NCBI GenBank assembly: GCA_035236585.1
Contig: CP141136.1
Span: forward strand, 27,009,426 to 27,073,425
Length of the DNA: 64,000 nucleotides
Direction of reading: 5' to 3'
Source: Warburgia ugandensis
Lineage: Eukaryota; Streptophyta; Magnoliopsida; Canellales; Canellaceae
Both the position numbers and the translations under genes were made by a program. Under the pieces are notes generated by a model, which had not been told where the DNA came from, did no database searches, and saw only the letters and a list, made by a program, of their open reading frames with translations. How positions within the stretch are numbered: the stretch's first letter is position 1; each line of letters begins with the position of its first letter. Positions 21,901 to 34,130 of this stretch are shown in pieces.

Positions 21901-22612
21901 CTTCAAAAAGTCTCGCCGATCTACTAAATTTGTTTTCATGTTTGGAAAAATGCAAATGAATTGCTTCTGCTATATCACTTTGAAACCTCTTCAAGCTCAC
22001 ATTTTTTGAGACGGTTACCCAGATGATGGAATCAAAACTCCTTGCACGTTTGAGACGATTGTTAATGTGCTTTGTGATGGTAGTCTTTCCGACTCCTGCC
22101 ATACCGTAGATGCCAATTTTTGCAATCTTCGTATCATGTAAACAATCCCAAATTTGTTTTTCCAACTCATGATTTCTCTGACCAGCCAATGGAGGAACAG
22201 GCATGATACTTCCACCGCCAACCAATGGACAGGTTACCATGGAATCAGGAAATTTGCCCTTCTCATGAAGCTCTTCGACCTGGGTTATCTGCTCTGCAAC
22301 TAACTTCCCTAGTTTATAACGCGACCACAATCCTCTTTCATCTCTGCATCTCTCTGATACGGTATTGACTTCCTTCTTAATCTTTTTCACATTTTTTAAC
22401 CATTCTTCGACCTCTCTCTTTCTCTTCTTTCCTGCTTGCACCTCTTCTTTCCTCAATTCCTCTTTGATATCTTTCTGTCGAGCCTCCAAGACTCCTGTTT
22501 TGCTTTGCAGTGTTCCAACATTGTGTTCTAGGTGTCTGATATACTTGAACTGTTCCCATCCAGTCTTGACCGCTTCCCATCCAATCTTGACTGCTTCCCA
22601 GAAATCCGCCAT
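18911..22612 (-). CDS. CC-NB-LRR disease resistance protein, NLR1
   Basis: Intracellular immune receptor, 1,233 residues from ATG at 22,612. The frame stays open upstream to a GTG, but MADFWEAV is the natural start and an AG acceptor lies 19 bases 5' of it. Residues 1-160: charged coiled-coil region, RPS2/RPS5-like in order. NB-ARC: P-loop GMAGVGKTT (170-178), kinase-2 LILDDVW (247-253), RNBS-B KVIIITR (273-279), GLPLA (333-337), RNBS-D FLYCSLYPED (395-404), MHD (459-461). LRRs run from about 510, with four tandem 69-residue modules, to a C-terminal domain with GIEHISREG and KLKRLFSMRTLQNL. All core NB motifs are present; RNBS-B has ITR where NLR2 has the usual TTR. The N-terminus has a 7-residue repeat (WEAVKIG/WEAVKTG) absent from NLR2. 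The coding exon is uninterrupted. Likely functional; which effector it detects is unknown. Confidence 0.95.
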   Translation of the reverse strand: MADFWEAVKIGWEAVKTGWEQFKYIRHLEHNVGTLQSKTGVLEARQKDIKEELRKEEVQAGKKRKREVEEWLKNVKKIKKEVNTVSERCRDERGLWSRYKLGKLVAEQITQVEELHEKGKFPDSMVTCPLVGGGSIMPVPPLAGQRNHELEKQIWDCLHDTKIAKIGIYGMAGVGKTTITKHINNRLKRARSFDSIIWVTVSKNVSLKRFQSDIAEAIHLHFSKHENKFSRSARLFEALVRRKKFVLILDDVWEAFPFEEVGIPEPNQDNGCKVIIITRMLQVSRALETQIEIKIDVLPCKEAWALFKSKLDIDGLPLEIEDYAECVAKECGGLPLAIVVVGRALRKEIDVREWRKALRELKSSKSKIKGMQDDVFWRLKFSYNRLPNDQVRACFLYCSLYPEDYKINTMDLINNWISEGLIDNSSTREDDMDEGTHILNQLIRACMLVPGYREQNVQMHDLIRDMAIDATRKNPHFIVNAGFKLEVLPKEEEWVDVERASLMRNDFELLLDTPNCPRLSTLFLGENPQLHYIVQSFFERMKGLRVLDLSSTAIQLLPISISYLENLHVLWLRDCKALRAVSLVAKLRKLRVLDLSSSAIEEMPHEMEGLTNLEVLNLSHTEIKLLPKGVSEMKNLRELILSYCQRLQVVPSLAKLKELRVLNLISSSIKELPSGMEGLVNLVVFNLHYTAIKLLPEGVSEMKNLRILRLESCKGLQFVPSLVKLKELRVLNLNSSSLKELPSRMERLVNLEVFDLSNTEIKLLPEGVSEMKNLRELILYSCKRLELVPSLAKLKELRVLNLKSTSIKELPSGMEGLVNLEVFDLSFTKIKFLPEGVSEMKNLRKLILSFCQGLQVVPSLAKLKELRVLSLNSTSIKELLSGMEGLVNLTELNTGGVDRILGPWVGENVVSEIARLTKLTNLSISFTNLSTFFKYVRHGNWQVLEYFFFKVGDGAVEFNFRHQWFYEAKTVAFAGCDVTSEEAPLLLPSTTSLLIFTECHDITHFSLSQFKCLVDVLRLAAIYMKNCCGIEHISREGQNLSLTTLKRIELHELPNLRTIFDGVLLPGTFAALEQLWISECHKLKRLFSMRTLQNLRNLRRIKVSKCSMIEEIVSGEEEEIGEATDNDFKTIKLPNLVEFELHYLPNLKRICTKRELVYEASGGGCIRIIGCPQLKKLLSVSTENSSLSSYTGQIKGSRKWWDELEWDDPNNKALLQPLFIDEDEVQTEDKHEK
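19898..20725 (-). repeat. Four tandem 207-bp LRR modules in NLR1
   Basis: The block starting VSEMKNLR recurs at exact 207-bp spacing. The shared DNA word ACGTAAGTTCTTCATTTC lies at 20,702, 20,495, 20,288 and 20,081. Each module encodes 69 residues in three LRRs: VSEMKNLRxLxLxxCxxL, then PSLxKLKELRVLxLxSxSx, then KELPSxMExLVNLxxFxLxxT. NLR2 has one module (about 54,837-55,043). The fourth module ends early, at LVNLTEL. Multiples of three LRRs keep the frame and the solenoid register. Confidence 0.95.
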
Positions 22613-24015
22613 GGCTGCTACAAAAGCACACTGCACTTCAATATCAAAGCATTATCGTAGCAAATATTGGAAAAATAGTTTAAAACTGGTGGTCTGACTA
22701 GACGGGAAACAGAGTCAAATTGCTAAGTGACTCGCTCGTTATCAGGTCAATTAAGATAAGGCTAGGTATGGAACGCTCTTAACCGACTCTCCAAACATTT
22801 GTCTTATGAAAATATACGTTAGATTTTCCAAATAGAAATACAATTTTGAATAAGTTTTGCTAAAATTTCAGCTCGAGATTTTCGAAGTCACCCCACGAGT
22901 TGACTCAGTTTTGAATCCGAGCTGAGTTTGCATAGTTCTGAGCTATGTTCGTAAGATCAGTCAAGTAGATAGACTGATGAAAAATAATTAAGAAAAACAC
23001 GTAGACAAAATGAAAAGTAAATAAGAAAAACAAGCAAAATGTTACCATCTTATTCGTCCAACATTCCCACCATAGAAATGTCATCGAATTCTTGGTGGAA
23101 TCACCAGATCAACGCCCCAAAAGCAAGACTATACATCAGGACAAACCGATCACTGGGTTTCCAACAGTATATCTTGGATCTGTTTAGCGAGTTACTAGGA
23201 AAATTGTACAAAGATCACTACCAACATTGTCTCTCATATATATAATCTGACCTGTTCATATTAATGATCTTCTCATATAGATGAACGGTACCTAAAATCC
23301 AATACTCTGGATGAACCAACGTTGTTTTCTTTGAGCTGTTCTGAGTTCTAAAAGAGTTGTAAAGTTGTGGTATTCAAAAGCTCAGAAAAATCAACGGCAG
23401 GATCATCCAAAGTATGTGACTTTAGGATGGGGCTCATCAATGACAAAATGGATAAGATGATCATTTCAATCATTTAAATGGTTGACCTCAGTTGCACTTA
23501 TACCAAATAAAGATATGGTAAATTCTAAAGGGGCGTGGGAATATCATTTCCTGAAGAAAAAAAGGATCAAGCTGATATCAGTCTTGGTTTTTCCTAGAAC
23601 AGAACATATCGTCACTCAAAACAACACTTAAATGCACTTTTTGTTACAGGGAAAGATCCATGCACAAGTTTTTAGGCTTATCTAGTAGATAATTTTCCTT
23701 TAATTACAGGCATCCATGAAGAAAGTATAGGATAGATATCCATGGAAAAGCTTATACATGAATAGCCAGCTCCTGCAAAATTTCCCAAATAGTAAAATGC
23801 TGCATATTATAGCACAACAGGGGAAGGAATATAGTGAATCAAATCAAACAGAAGATCATTACCTGAACGAGATCAGAACACAGCACAAAATAGCCTCTTA
23901 ATTCGGCGATTAACGTTGCTCGATAGAATGCTCTGGCTTTGAAATCACAAAAGTTGAGATAATCTGAACTCAACCAGCCTGATCTGGCTTTGCAGAGAGA
24001 GAGAGAGAGAGAGAG
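22613..24015 (-). promoter_or_regulatory. NLR1 leader, probable 5' UTR intron, GA tract
   Basis: On the minus strand a donor-like CGTTCAG|GTAATG lies at about 23,863. A matching acceptor, AAGTGCAG|TGTGC, lies at 22,631, just before the start codon. This suggests a 1.2 kb intron in the 5' UTR. Upstream is a (GA)n tract at 23,994-24,015. The arrangement is repeated in unit 2 (donor about 58,196, GA tract 58,330-58,376, there more than twice as long). The intron is inferred from motifs and conservation, with no transcript evidence. Confidence 0.5.
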
Positions 24016-24690
24016 TTTGTAGTAAATTTGTCACGGCTAGGCAGAAAGAGATATTCTATTAAGGGAGCAATGCACTTTTTTTGGCCGACATGCGAAAAAT
24101 CTAAATGTGAAAAAGTTAAAGATCATCTTCAATAAGAGACCCACGAGGTTTTGATCCCACGCCAAACGAATATCCCATCTACAAGATATAGTAGCTTCAA
24201 CACAAAAAATCAATTGTCTACATTCTTCTTAAAAAACCCAAACAACCCTCATCCATTGATGAAAGGTCTAGAGGCATTTAATGAAGAAAATATTAGCATT
24301 GGTGGGACAGCTTGTTCATCAACTGTCCGATTAACAGGTTCAATCATGTCGACAAGGCAGATATGGGGGGCCCGACAAGGTGCCTTGTACCCTCAGGGGA
24401 GAAGTGCCCATCTAGTTTAGAGTTTTTCTTATATTTATTTTTATTGTATAAGATCCTTTTTATTTAAAGACTTTAATATAATCATATCATTTGTCTTCAC
24501 CAAATCTCGTATTAATTAGACCTTTTGTCAACAAGCCAGCATCAGAGGTTACCTAACAGATAAGAAAGTAATTTGATTATCCAACGAGTTTGATACCTCG
24601 GTCCTCACAGCATGCCGCCAAGAGGGCACCCATTAATTACCGGCAATTGCAAATTAGGCAAACCATTCTCGGACGAATACTAACGGTGTT
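24016..24690. other. Promoter-side intergenic DNA of NLR1
   Basis: Colinear with 58,377-58,981. No ORF or element that I recognise. It probably contains upstream promoter sequence for NLR1. An indel near 24,400-24,540 separates the two copies. Confidence 0.45.
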
Positions 24691-25237
24691 TATTGAGGGG
24701 TTTTTTGAAAAAATGGAATTACATTTTGGCAATTTTACAAAAAAGTCCAATGCTTTTTTAGTTTCATAAATTTGCCAATAATTTTTTTTGAGCTTTGCAA
24801 ATTTGCCATTTTGTTAGGTTTTCAAACTTCCCTGTTAGTTTTTATGAATTTCGATATTATCCTTGAAACTATTATCAACTTCTTCTCCATTTCTAGCACC
24901 CGAGATCGCCTCCAGCATCCACCACCCCCCACCTTGGCCCCTGAGTTTCCAGCAAGATCCACACCTCCCACTCCACAAGGCAGGCTGCCATCGTCCATCA
25001 TTGTTTCCAATGTCTATGTTGTAGTAGGCATTGGTCATTTTCTTCCAACGTCTCTTGAGAAGATAAAAGATGAAATTTAAAAAAATTTAACAGGGAAGGA
25101 GGATAAAAACCTTAAAGAATGGTAATTTTGCGAAGCTCATAAAAATTTAACGACAAATTTGCAAAACTAAAAAAATGTTGGACATTTTTGCAAAATTATG
25201 AAAATGTAATAGCATCTTTCCAAAAAACCCTTCATTA
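24691..25237. mobile_element. Foldback element with long inverted repeats (copy 1)
   Basis: The left arm (GAGGGGTTTTTTGAAAAAAT, GGAATTACATTTTGGCAATT...) is the inverted counterpart of the right arm ending ATGTAATAGCATC...CCAAAAAACCCTTCA. Each arm is about 130-160 bp and rich in TTTGCAAATTTGCC words. The GC-richer core (24,890-25,030) is unlike the arms and reads open on both strands. The same element is in unit 2 (58,982-59,441), so it predates the duplication. Long arms with an unrelated core suggest a non-autonomous Mutator-like or foldback element. I could not define a clean target duplication. Confidence 0.7.
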
Positions 25238-25842
25238 AAACCTAGTCTAATGTCATATGGTGTTCTGGCTACTGCTTGATTATGTTGCAGGCTTTTGCAT
25301 CCATTGAGCCAGTAGGTCCCGCTCTACCACCTTTAAAAGCAAATATTCATTTTGAAAAACTAGAAGAATTTGATTGCTGGAGACAAGATGTAATGACCCA
25401 ACATTTTGGAGACATTTTGTATAAAGAACAAACATAATGGGATGTACTAATGATCTTGTAACTTGACTATTTTAGAATAAATATATGTTTATTATATGTT
25501 TAAGGGTCTTATTAGGTGGTTAAATATTTGATCAAAATTTACATAGGAAACTTAGGAATTTGTGAATAAAATTAGTACCACTAGATACTGCACGCAAAAT
25601 GGAATCCAACGCCTCAAAGAACGACAAAAACGGAACTCGTATGACGAAGTTATAGGCATTAGAAGATTGAGGGCATTTTGGTAAAATATACCTAAAAACG
25701 AAAAAATCAAAAACAGCAGGGGGCCGTTTTGATAACGGCACCCCCTGTCTTCTTCCTCCTCTAGCCTTCTCACGAATTCTCCAGAAACCTTCGGTTTCCA
25801 AAGATTTCTACCACCGCCATTAGCAGCACCGCCTTCTTCCCT

Positions 25843-25850
25843 CTATAAAT
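25843..25850 (+). promoter_or_regulatory. TATA box of the solo LTR
   Basis: CTATAAATACC lies about 455 bp into the LTR. The same element occurs in both LTRs of the minus-strand element (44,625-44,630 and 50,838-50,843). It is the likely core promoter of this retroelement family. Confidence 0.6.
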
Positions 25851-26261
25851 ACCCTCCACCCCTTCTTCCCAAATCGCGCTTCTCCTTTCCAATTTCTCCC
25901 AAAACCAGATCTTGCAATAGGGGTTTGGAGGCGAGTTCAAGGCCTCATTGCTTCGCATGGAGGGCTCCCCAGGCACGTCTCTCTTCCCCACATCATTCTC
26001 CTCTCTTTCCCCTCCATTGTCCCTCACAAATCCAGCCGGATCTGGCGTCTTCCGGCCGGAGAACCCATTAGGGAAGATGGGTTCCTTACAAAACCTAGGG
26101 TCAGACAACCAGGCTACCGTTCCAGGCTGCCCGGCCCGACTGACCCTCCTTTCCGCCTCATTCCCAGCCCAGATCCTCGCCGGATCTGGAAATATTTCCG
26201 ACCGGAAATCACTGGTCTTTTGGAAAGAGAACCAGACGGGTGGAAACCCGTCGAGATCGAG

Positions 26262-26264
<3 letters not shown>

Positions 26265-26297
<33 letters not shown>
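26265..26297 (+). repeat. (GA)n microsatellite inside solo LTR
   Basis: A run of about 33 bases of GA dinucleotide within the LTR, preceded by GATCGAGATCGA. The LTRs of the element in unit 2 do not have it at the matching place, so it expanded in this copy. Confidence 0.75.
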
Positions 26298-26300
<3 letters not shown>

Positions 26301-29300
26301 TCCCAGGGGTGCACAGCGCGGTCCATGGGGCGCCTAGCTTGACACACAGCCATGCCAAGCTCCCTGGGGCTGTCATTACGCATGTGTTGTGTGCGAATAG
26401 TCTTCTTGGCTCGACTAGGACTCATGGGATGTCCTATGAGCCAAAGCACGCCGCAGCTACGCTTAAGATGCGTTCGTGCAACGCTGTCCTGAGTGCACAC
26501 CCCGGCACACCATTCGGATGTGCGCACATGACCCAACCTAGTTGTGGTATGACCAGGGCACACGCATATACTAGAAAACGTAGAATGCGCATTCTAGAAC
26601 TATGGCGCGCAAGACCCTAGGTGCTACATTTGGGTCGTTCGTTAAGGCGCAACCTTTTAAAAATCCAAATTTGGAGCCTATACAATAAAATAGCATAGAT
26701 TAACGCCTAGATCTTATATATTGAACATCACTCAGGACCTTACCAAGATATTCTTGGACTCGAGGTGAAGATAGGCACGAGCAATGTAACAACGCACGAG
26801 GTAGGTAGTCTAATCCTACTCTGTTTTCAAAATACATCCTAAACTTTTATTAAATTACTTGTTTTAATACTGTATTAAGCATGTGGTTTAAACTATGCTG
26901 TTCTTATACAAGTATGCGGGACTTGCTTGCATGATTTATGTATTTGAAAAATCTTGCATTAACTGAAGAATGCTATTGAGAAATAGTGCTTTTATACACG
27001 TTACAGATTCATGGCATTTTACACAATGCTTGCATACTTTGAAAACAAAGCCATAAATTGCATGGTTTTATGTTGATTTGAGGTTTGGACTATGTATGGT
27101 TTTGGGCTATTAAGCCTAGTGGGCACTATGCTGAGGGGTACGGGTTTGGCCTCCCAACCTCTACCACCAAAAAGGTGGATGGTATCGCTACCAAAAACGG
27201 CATTGTCCCTTCCCTGACTGCTGTGGTCAACAGGGACGACCACTGAAGGTGTTCACGGCACCCTTTCGGGGACATATCCATAGTCGCCGTGAAGGCTTTG
27301 GTGGACTGGTCTCTAGATACCGGAGACATGTGATCCAGAGTGGTTCTGGTTGCAAGCATAGTGACCATATGATTTCAGTAGTATGGATATGCATATAGCA
27401 TTTAAATTGGTCGTAAACGAATACTCGTGACTAGATGACTTGAGACCGGTGCATGTTACTTCGTGATGCTATTATAGACTACTTTAAGTATTTTCTGATC
27501 ATTATATACTACGCATGGCTTTGACATAGGGTGTAGATCTCATAACCAGGATACGGTGAATCTATTGATTTTGACTTTCTAAACTCAGACATACTATTAG
27601 TATTGCATACTAACTCGTGATTGATAAAGAATTTCAATAGATGACATTACTTACATTTTATGCATACATTTGTGCACCTATTACAAATTTAGTGTGCCTT
27701 TCACGTAACCACTTTGAACTCCGTATGATGCATTGCTATGTTTTCAAAAAGGGTAGTGTCAGGTTACCTATTGAGTATGATAAATACTCAACTCAATCCA
27801 TTATTTTTCAGAACAAATAAAAGATAAATAGAAGAAACATCAGGAGGCTTTAGAACCAAAGTTAAGTAGGCAAAGGTACGATTTAATTAGTAATTTTCTT
27901 TGATAACTACTATAATCTTGATTGTAAGTATTTGTTGTAGCTGTAGCTGTGACTAACAATCCTGGGAGTGATTACTTGTTTTGATTTGATTTATAAATTG
28001 CCATGGCACTATGCATTGAGCATTCATTTTGACACTCGGGCTCTTTATACAATGTTCTTTGAAAAAGAAGAAAATTTTCTTGCATTCTTCTGCATAAATT
28101 GTTTTAAAACTAGAGATCGATCTCGCTGGGTTTTTACCAAAAATGACATTGAAAAACCCGGGTCGTCACACAAGATCTACCTAATGTGAATAAGATTGAT
28201 AAAAGACACCCTGCAAGACTTTTATACTCTTCTACAAGCCAGTGGTTGACCAACAAACAAATAAAAAGAAAAAATCCATAAATCAATTAGAAGACCAGCC
28301 TGGAACTTAAACATAAGAATGTATTGCAAGTCCGTCCCCAAGAGTGCATACATGCCTATTGTGAATAAAAGATTGCCTTTCAGAAAAAAAGAAGAAGAGT
28401 GCATACAAGCCACAAAAATGAAGGTGAAGGTTAAAGAACTCTTGAAGATGACCTTTCAACTTCATCACATTCTGCAGTATCTCGGATGTTTCCTCCATTT
28501 GATGATTCTGATGTATCCTCTATGACTCGCTCTTGAATACTATCACCTGCTACAGTACCATCTGCAAGGTGCATAATAGATGTCTCTCCTTCTTCTAAGT
28601 TACAACTGGACTCCACTGCTGCTGGGGGTTGTCTGTTTAGTAATCCTCCAATATCATGGCTTTTCTCGGCTACAACATCTTCAGCGGGGAAAGTGTCATT
28701 GCTAGTCTCTCTGCCAGAGCTCAAATCCAAGTCATGTGAACTACTCGAAGTTGGTTGAGAAAGTGAGCTGTCCCATTCTCTCGAAACAGAAACTACAGTG
28801 GAGAACCTGAATTCACTGTCAGCACATTCAAAAGAGCAGGGTTCTGCACCTGGATCAGGGCCATGTGCCAGTTCCTTTTGATTCAAAAAAGAAGTCTCTT
28901 CTTCTGGGTCAAAAAGGCTCTATGAGAGTAAAGCTGAACACAGTTTATGTGCATCAATGTCTGAATCCCGAGGGAATGTGAGATTTCCTGCAGTAAGTGG
29001 CAAATTGTTCTTATTACTACGGGCAAGATGATGAGAGCTTGCAACAGTGGCACTGGTCGATGTCAATGATCGGACATGATCCTGCAGGCAGAGCTTCTCT
29101 AATTATAAGCCCATCAAAATATGATAAGATCACACTTCTCCATGCAAAGGAAGATGTTTATATTTCTACTTGTACAAGTTATAAAAGCCAGTTGTACTAA
29201 TCAGTAATAAAGAATACAGTGAATTACTTACTCGATCAAGTAATATTTTGAGGCCAGACAAGAAATTTGCAAAAAGAAGGCTGAACACTTTTAAAACATG

Positions 29301-29329
29301 AAGACTCAGGGAAGACCAAGGCATTCTGG

Positions 29330-29356
29330 TAGTAGTAGTAGTAGTAGTAGTAGTAG
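29330..29356 (+). repeat. (TAG)n microsatellite (copy 1)
   Basis: Nine TAG units. The matching site in unit 2 (61,363-61,378) has about five, so the tract length changed after duplication. Confidence 0.8.
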
Positions 29357-29649
29357 AAAAATTACTCTATGCAAAACATTTTTAGGAGTCACCTATACTG
29401 AACAGATTCCTAGCTGAAAATATATGGATGCAATTTTTGAATTTTTATTTGGATGAGAAAGATAATAAAGCCTTATGGTAGAAAACTACTGCAAAGTGGA
29501 GACGTAATAGTCATCATCATTTTCACAATATATTTAGTTCTAGTACCAGCCACAATCACATTCTTTTCTATAATAAAAAAAAAAGAGAGAGAAAGGAACA
29601 ATGAAAACTAAATTCAATATGATTCCATGAATCCCATTCAAAAGAATAA

Positions 29650-29735
29650 AAAGGGCAGTCCGGTGCATGAAGCTCCGTGCATGCAGGGTCCGGGGAAGTG
29701 GTGGACCACAAAAGGTCTATAGCATGCAGCTTTCT
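29650..29735 (-). mobile_element. Truncated Au-type SINE (copy 1)
   Basis: The SINE tail and middle on the minus strand (AAAGGGCAGTCCGGTGCATG..., then GGTCCGGGGAAGTGGTGGACC). The head is missing. The same fragment is at 61,671-61,757 in unit 2, so it predates the duplication. Confidence 0.75.
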
Positions 29736-30175
29736 TGTTTATAGAGAGCAAAACCAACCAACTCTTCATGCATATGTTCAATGCTGCCACTGACAGCATC
29801 AGGCAATGATGAACTCTCCTGTCATCTACACAGCCAGTAGTTTATTTAAAACCTAGAAATATATAATATCTACTAGTCAAACAAACTCATCACTAAATAA
29901 CGGCAAAGCACATATACTACACTGAATCCTTTTACCAAACTTGTGGGCAGAGACAGCAAGAGGGCAGAAGGGAGAGAGATGATTACTTAAAACAAAAAGG
30001 GAGACACTGGCATGGGTGGAGAAAATTACGAACAGCGAGACAATTGCAAAATCATTACACTAACACATATAAATGAAGATCAAGAAATTTGCATACAGAA
30101 TTTATAAGGGCTGAGAAGTGCTGCCTCAAGCATTGCTTTGAAATCTAGAGCAGCAGATACCAAGGGTTCACCATC

Positions 30176-30729
30176 CTGTCAAAACCAAAAGAGATCAGAA
30201 TGTAGATCATAAAATTGAGGTATTATTCGTATGGCTTAGAGAGTGTAATTTTTGTAGAAGATTATGAGACTCAAATTATTAAAATTGGAATAATGATTTA
30301 ATCTACAGATTATATTGGTTATTGAACTAGATATTAATTTAGATATTTCCAAAAATTGGATTGGCTATGCGTAGCAGGGTGTGTGTGTGTCTACCTTAAA
30401 ATAAAAATGTAGAGATTATGAACCAAAAAGAAAAAGCTAGCTTCTTAGAGTTGGTCTACACGAGCAACACTTGAGCTTAAAGTGTTTCTTAGCAGAAGTA
30501 TTGAACACAACACATACCTAGTGTACATAAACAAATCAAAAGGAAATGGTTTTGCAATCCATGCATTAGTTTCTACCCCACCATGGGCCTTACACCAAGA
30601 TCAACACTGCAAATCATTTCTGTGAAACTGCTTCAACCATGTGAATTTGTCAATAGCATCTAAGGCTTTTCTATGATTACGTCTTGGACGAAAGAAGGGG
30701 GAAGGGAGAGAGGACACGGCTTCTCTCTT
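30176..30729. other. Right edge of unit 1 and ArfGAP upstream DNA
   Basis: Shared with 62,205-62,829 up to 30,681; after that the two copies diverge completely. No exon recognised. The last 110 bases before the ArfGAP start codon are single-copy, so the duplication border falls in that gene's probable promoter or leader. Confidence 0.6.
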
Positions 30730-30753
30730 CTCTCTCTCTCTCTCTCTCTCTCT
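30730..30753 (+). repeat. (CT)n tract in ArfGAP leader
   Basis: An uninterrupted CT run ending 39 bases before the ATG at 30,793. It is probably part of the 5' UTR. Confidence 0.7.
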
Positions 30754-30792
30754 AGATTTCATACTCTTCCCCTAGATTTCAGATCAGCCACC

Positions 30793-34130
<3,338 letters not shown>

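Larger units (their letters stand above)
25384..28175 (+). mobile_element. Solo LTR, 2,782 bp, with 5-bp TSD
   Basis: The LTR runs from TGTAATGACCC at 25,389 to CCCGGGTCGTCACA ending at 28,170. Perfect CAAGA target duplications flank it (25,384-25,388 and 28,171-28,175). The empty site is intact in unit 2 (GACAAGGTCTACC, about 60,265-60,277). It is homologous, in the opposite orientation, to both LTRs of the 42-51 kb element: they share the CCTTTTTGGTGGTAGAGG-type block and the block describing the TATA region. No internal domain, PBS or second LTR remains, so it arose by LTR-LTR recombination. The ORFs within it (25.5-26.6 and 27.0-27.4 kb) are not genes. Confidence 0.95.
28431..30175 (-). 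pseudogene. Unrecognised multi-exon gene fragment (copy 1)
   Basis: Exons of a minus-strand gene with splice signals. (a) 30,175-30,097: acceptor ACAG, GEPLVSAALDFKAMLEAALL, donor GTATGC. (b) About 29,83x-29,75x: AVSGSIEHMHEELVGFAL, with a 1-base shift relative to unit 2. (c) About 29,335-29,232: ends KILLDR at a GTAAGT donor, with a 1-base deletion relative to unit 2. (d) 29,081 to 28,431: acceptor CTGCAG, a Ser/Glu-rich disordered segment with DSDIDAHKLCSALLS and SSSSHDLDLSSGRETSN, and a TAG stop at 28,920-28,922 that unit 2 lacks. No domain is recognised. The 5' end is missing because the duplicated block ends just upstream. A SINE fragment lies in the intron at 29,650-29,735. Probably non-functional. 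Confidence 0.6.
11493..30681 (+). repeat. Segmental duplication, unit 1 (19.2 kb)
   Basis: From ATTTAAAGTTTC at 11,493 to TGATTACG ending at 30,681, this block is colinear and in direct orientation with 34,131-62,829. Matching anchors include the non-coding block at 12,200-12,950, the short ORFs at 13.5-14.2 kb, the NLR gene, the foldback element and the broken exons at 28.4-30.2 kb. In one stretch (14,821-15,015 against 40,321-40,517) I counted about 7 substitutions in 190 bases. Unit 1 is shorter because it lacks the LTR element, the 2.65 kb and the 0.68 kb segments of unit 2. It has in turn gained a solo LTR and three LRR modules. Confidence 0.93.

Noticed and set aside
22612-22636. Longer NLR start reading through from a GTG
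   Set aside because: The extension starts with GTG, and an AG acceptor falls inside it. The ATG at 22,612 gives the expected N-terminus, and the same holds for NLR2.
22365-22697. Plus-strand ORF opposite the NLR1 N-terminus (and 56,683-56,994)
   Set aside because: Shadow of the Lys/Glu-rich coiled-coil coding strand, read as Ser/Phe/Leu-rich on the other strand.
25948-26620. Several ORFs of 110-150 codons in 25.5-26.6 kb
   Set aside because: They lie inside the solo LTR, overlap on both strands and include a GA microsatellite read as Arg-Glu.
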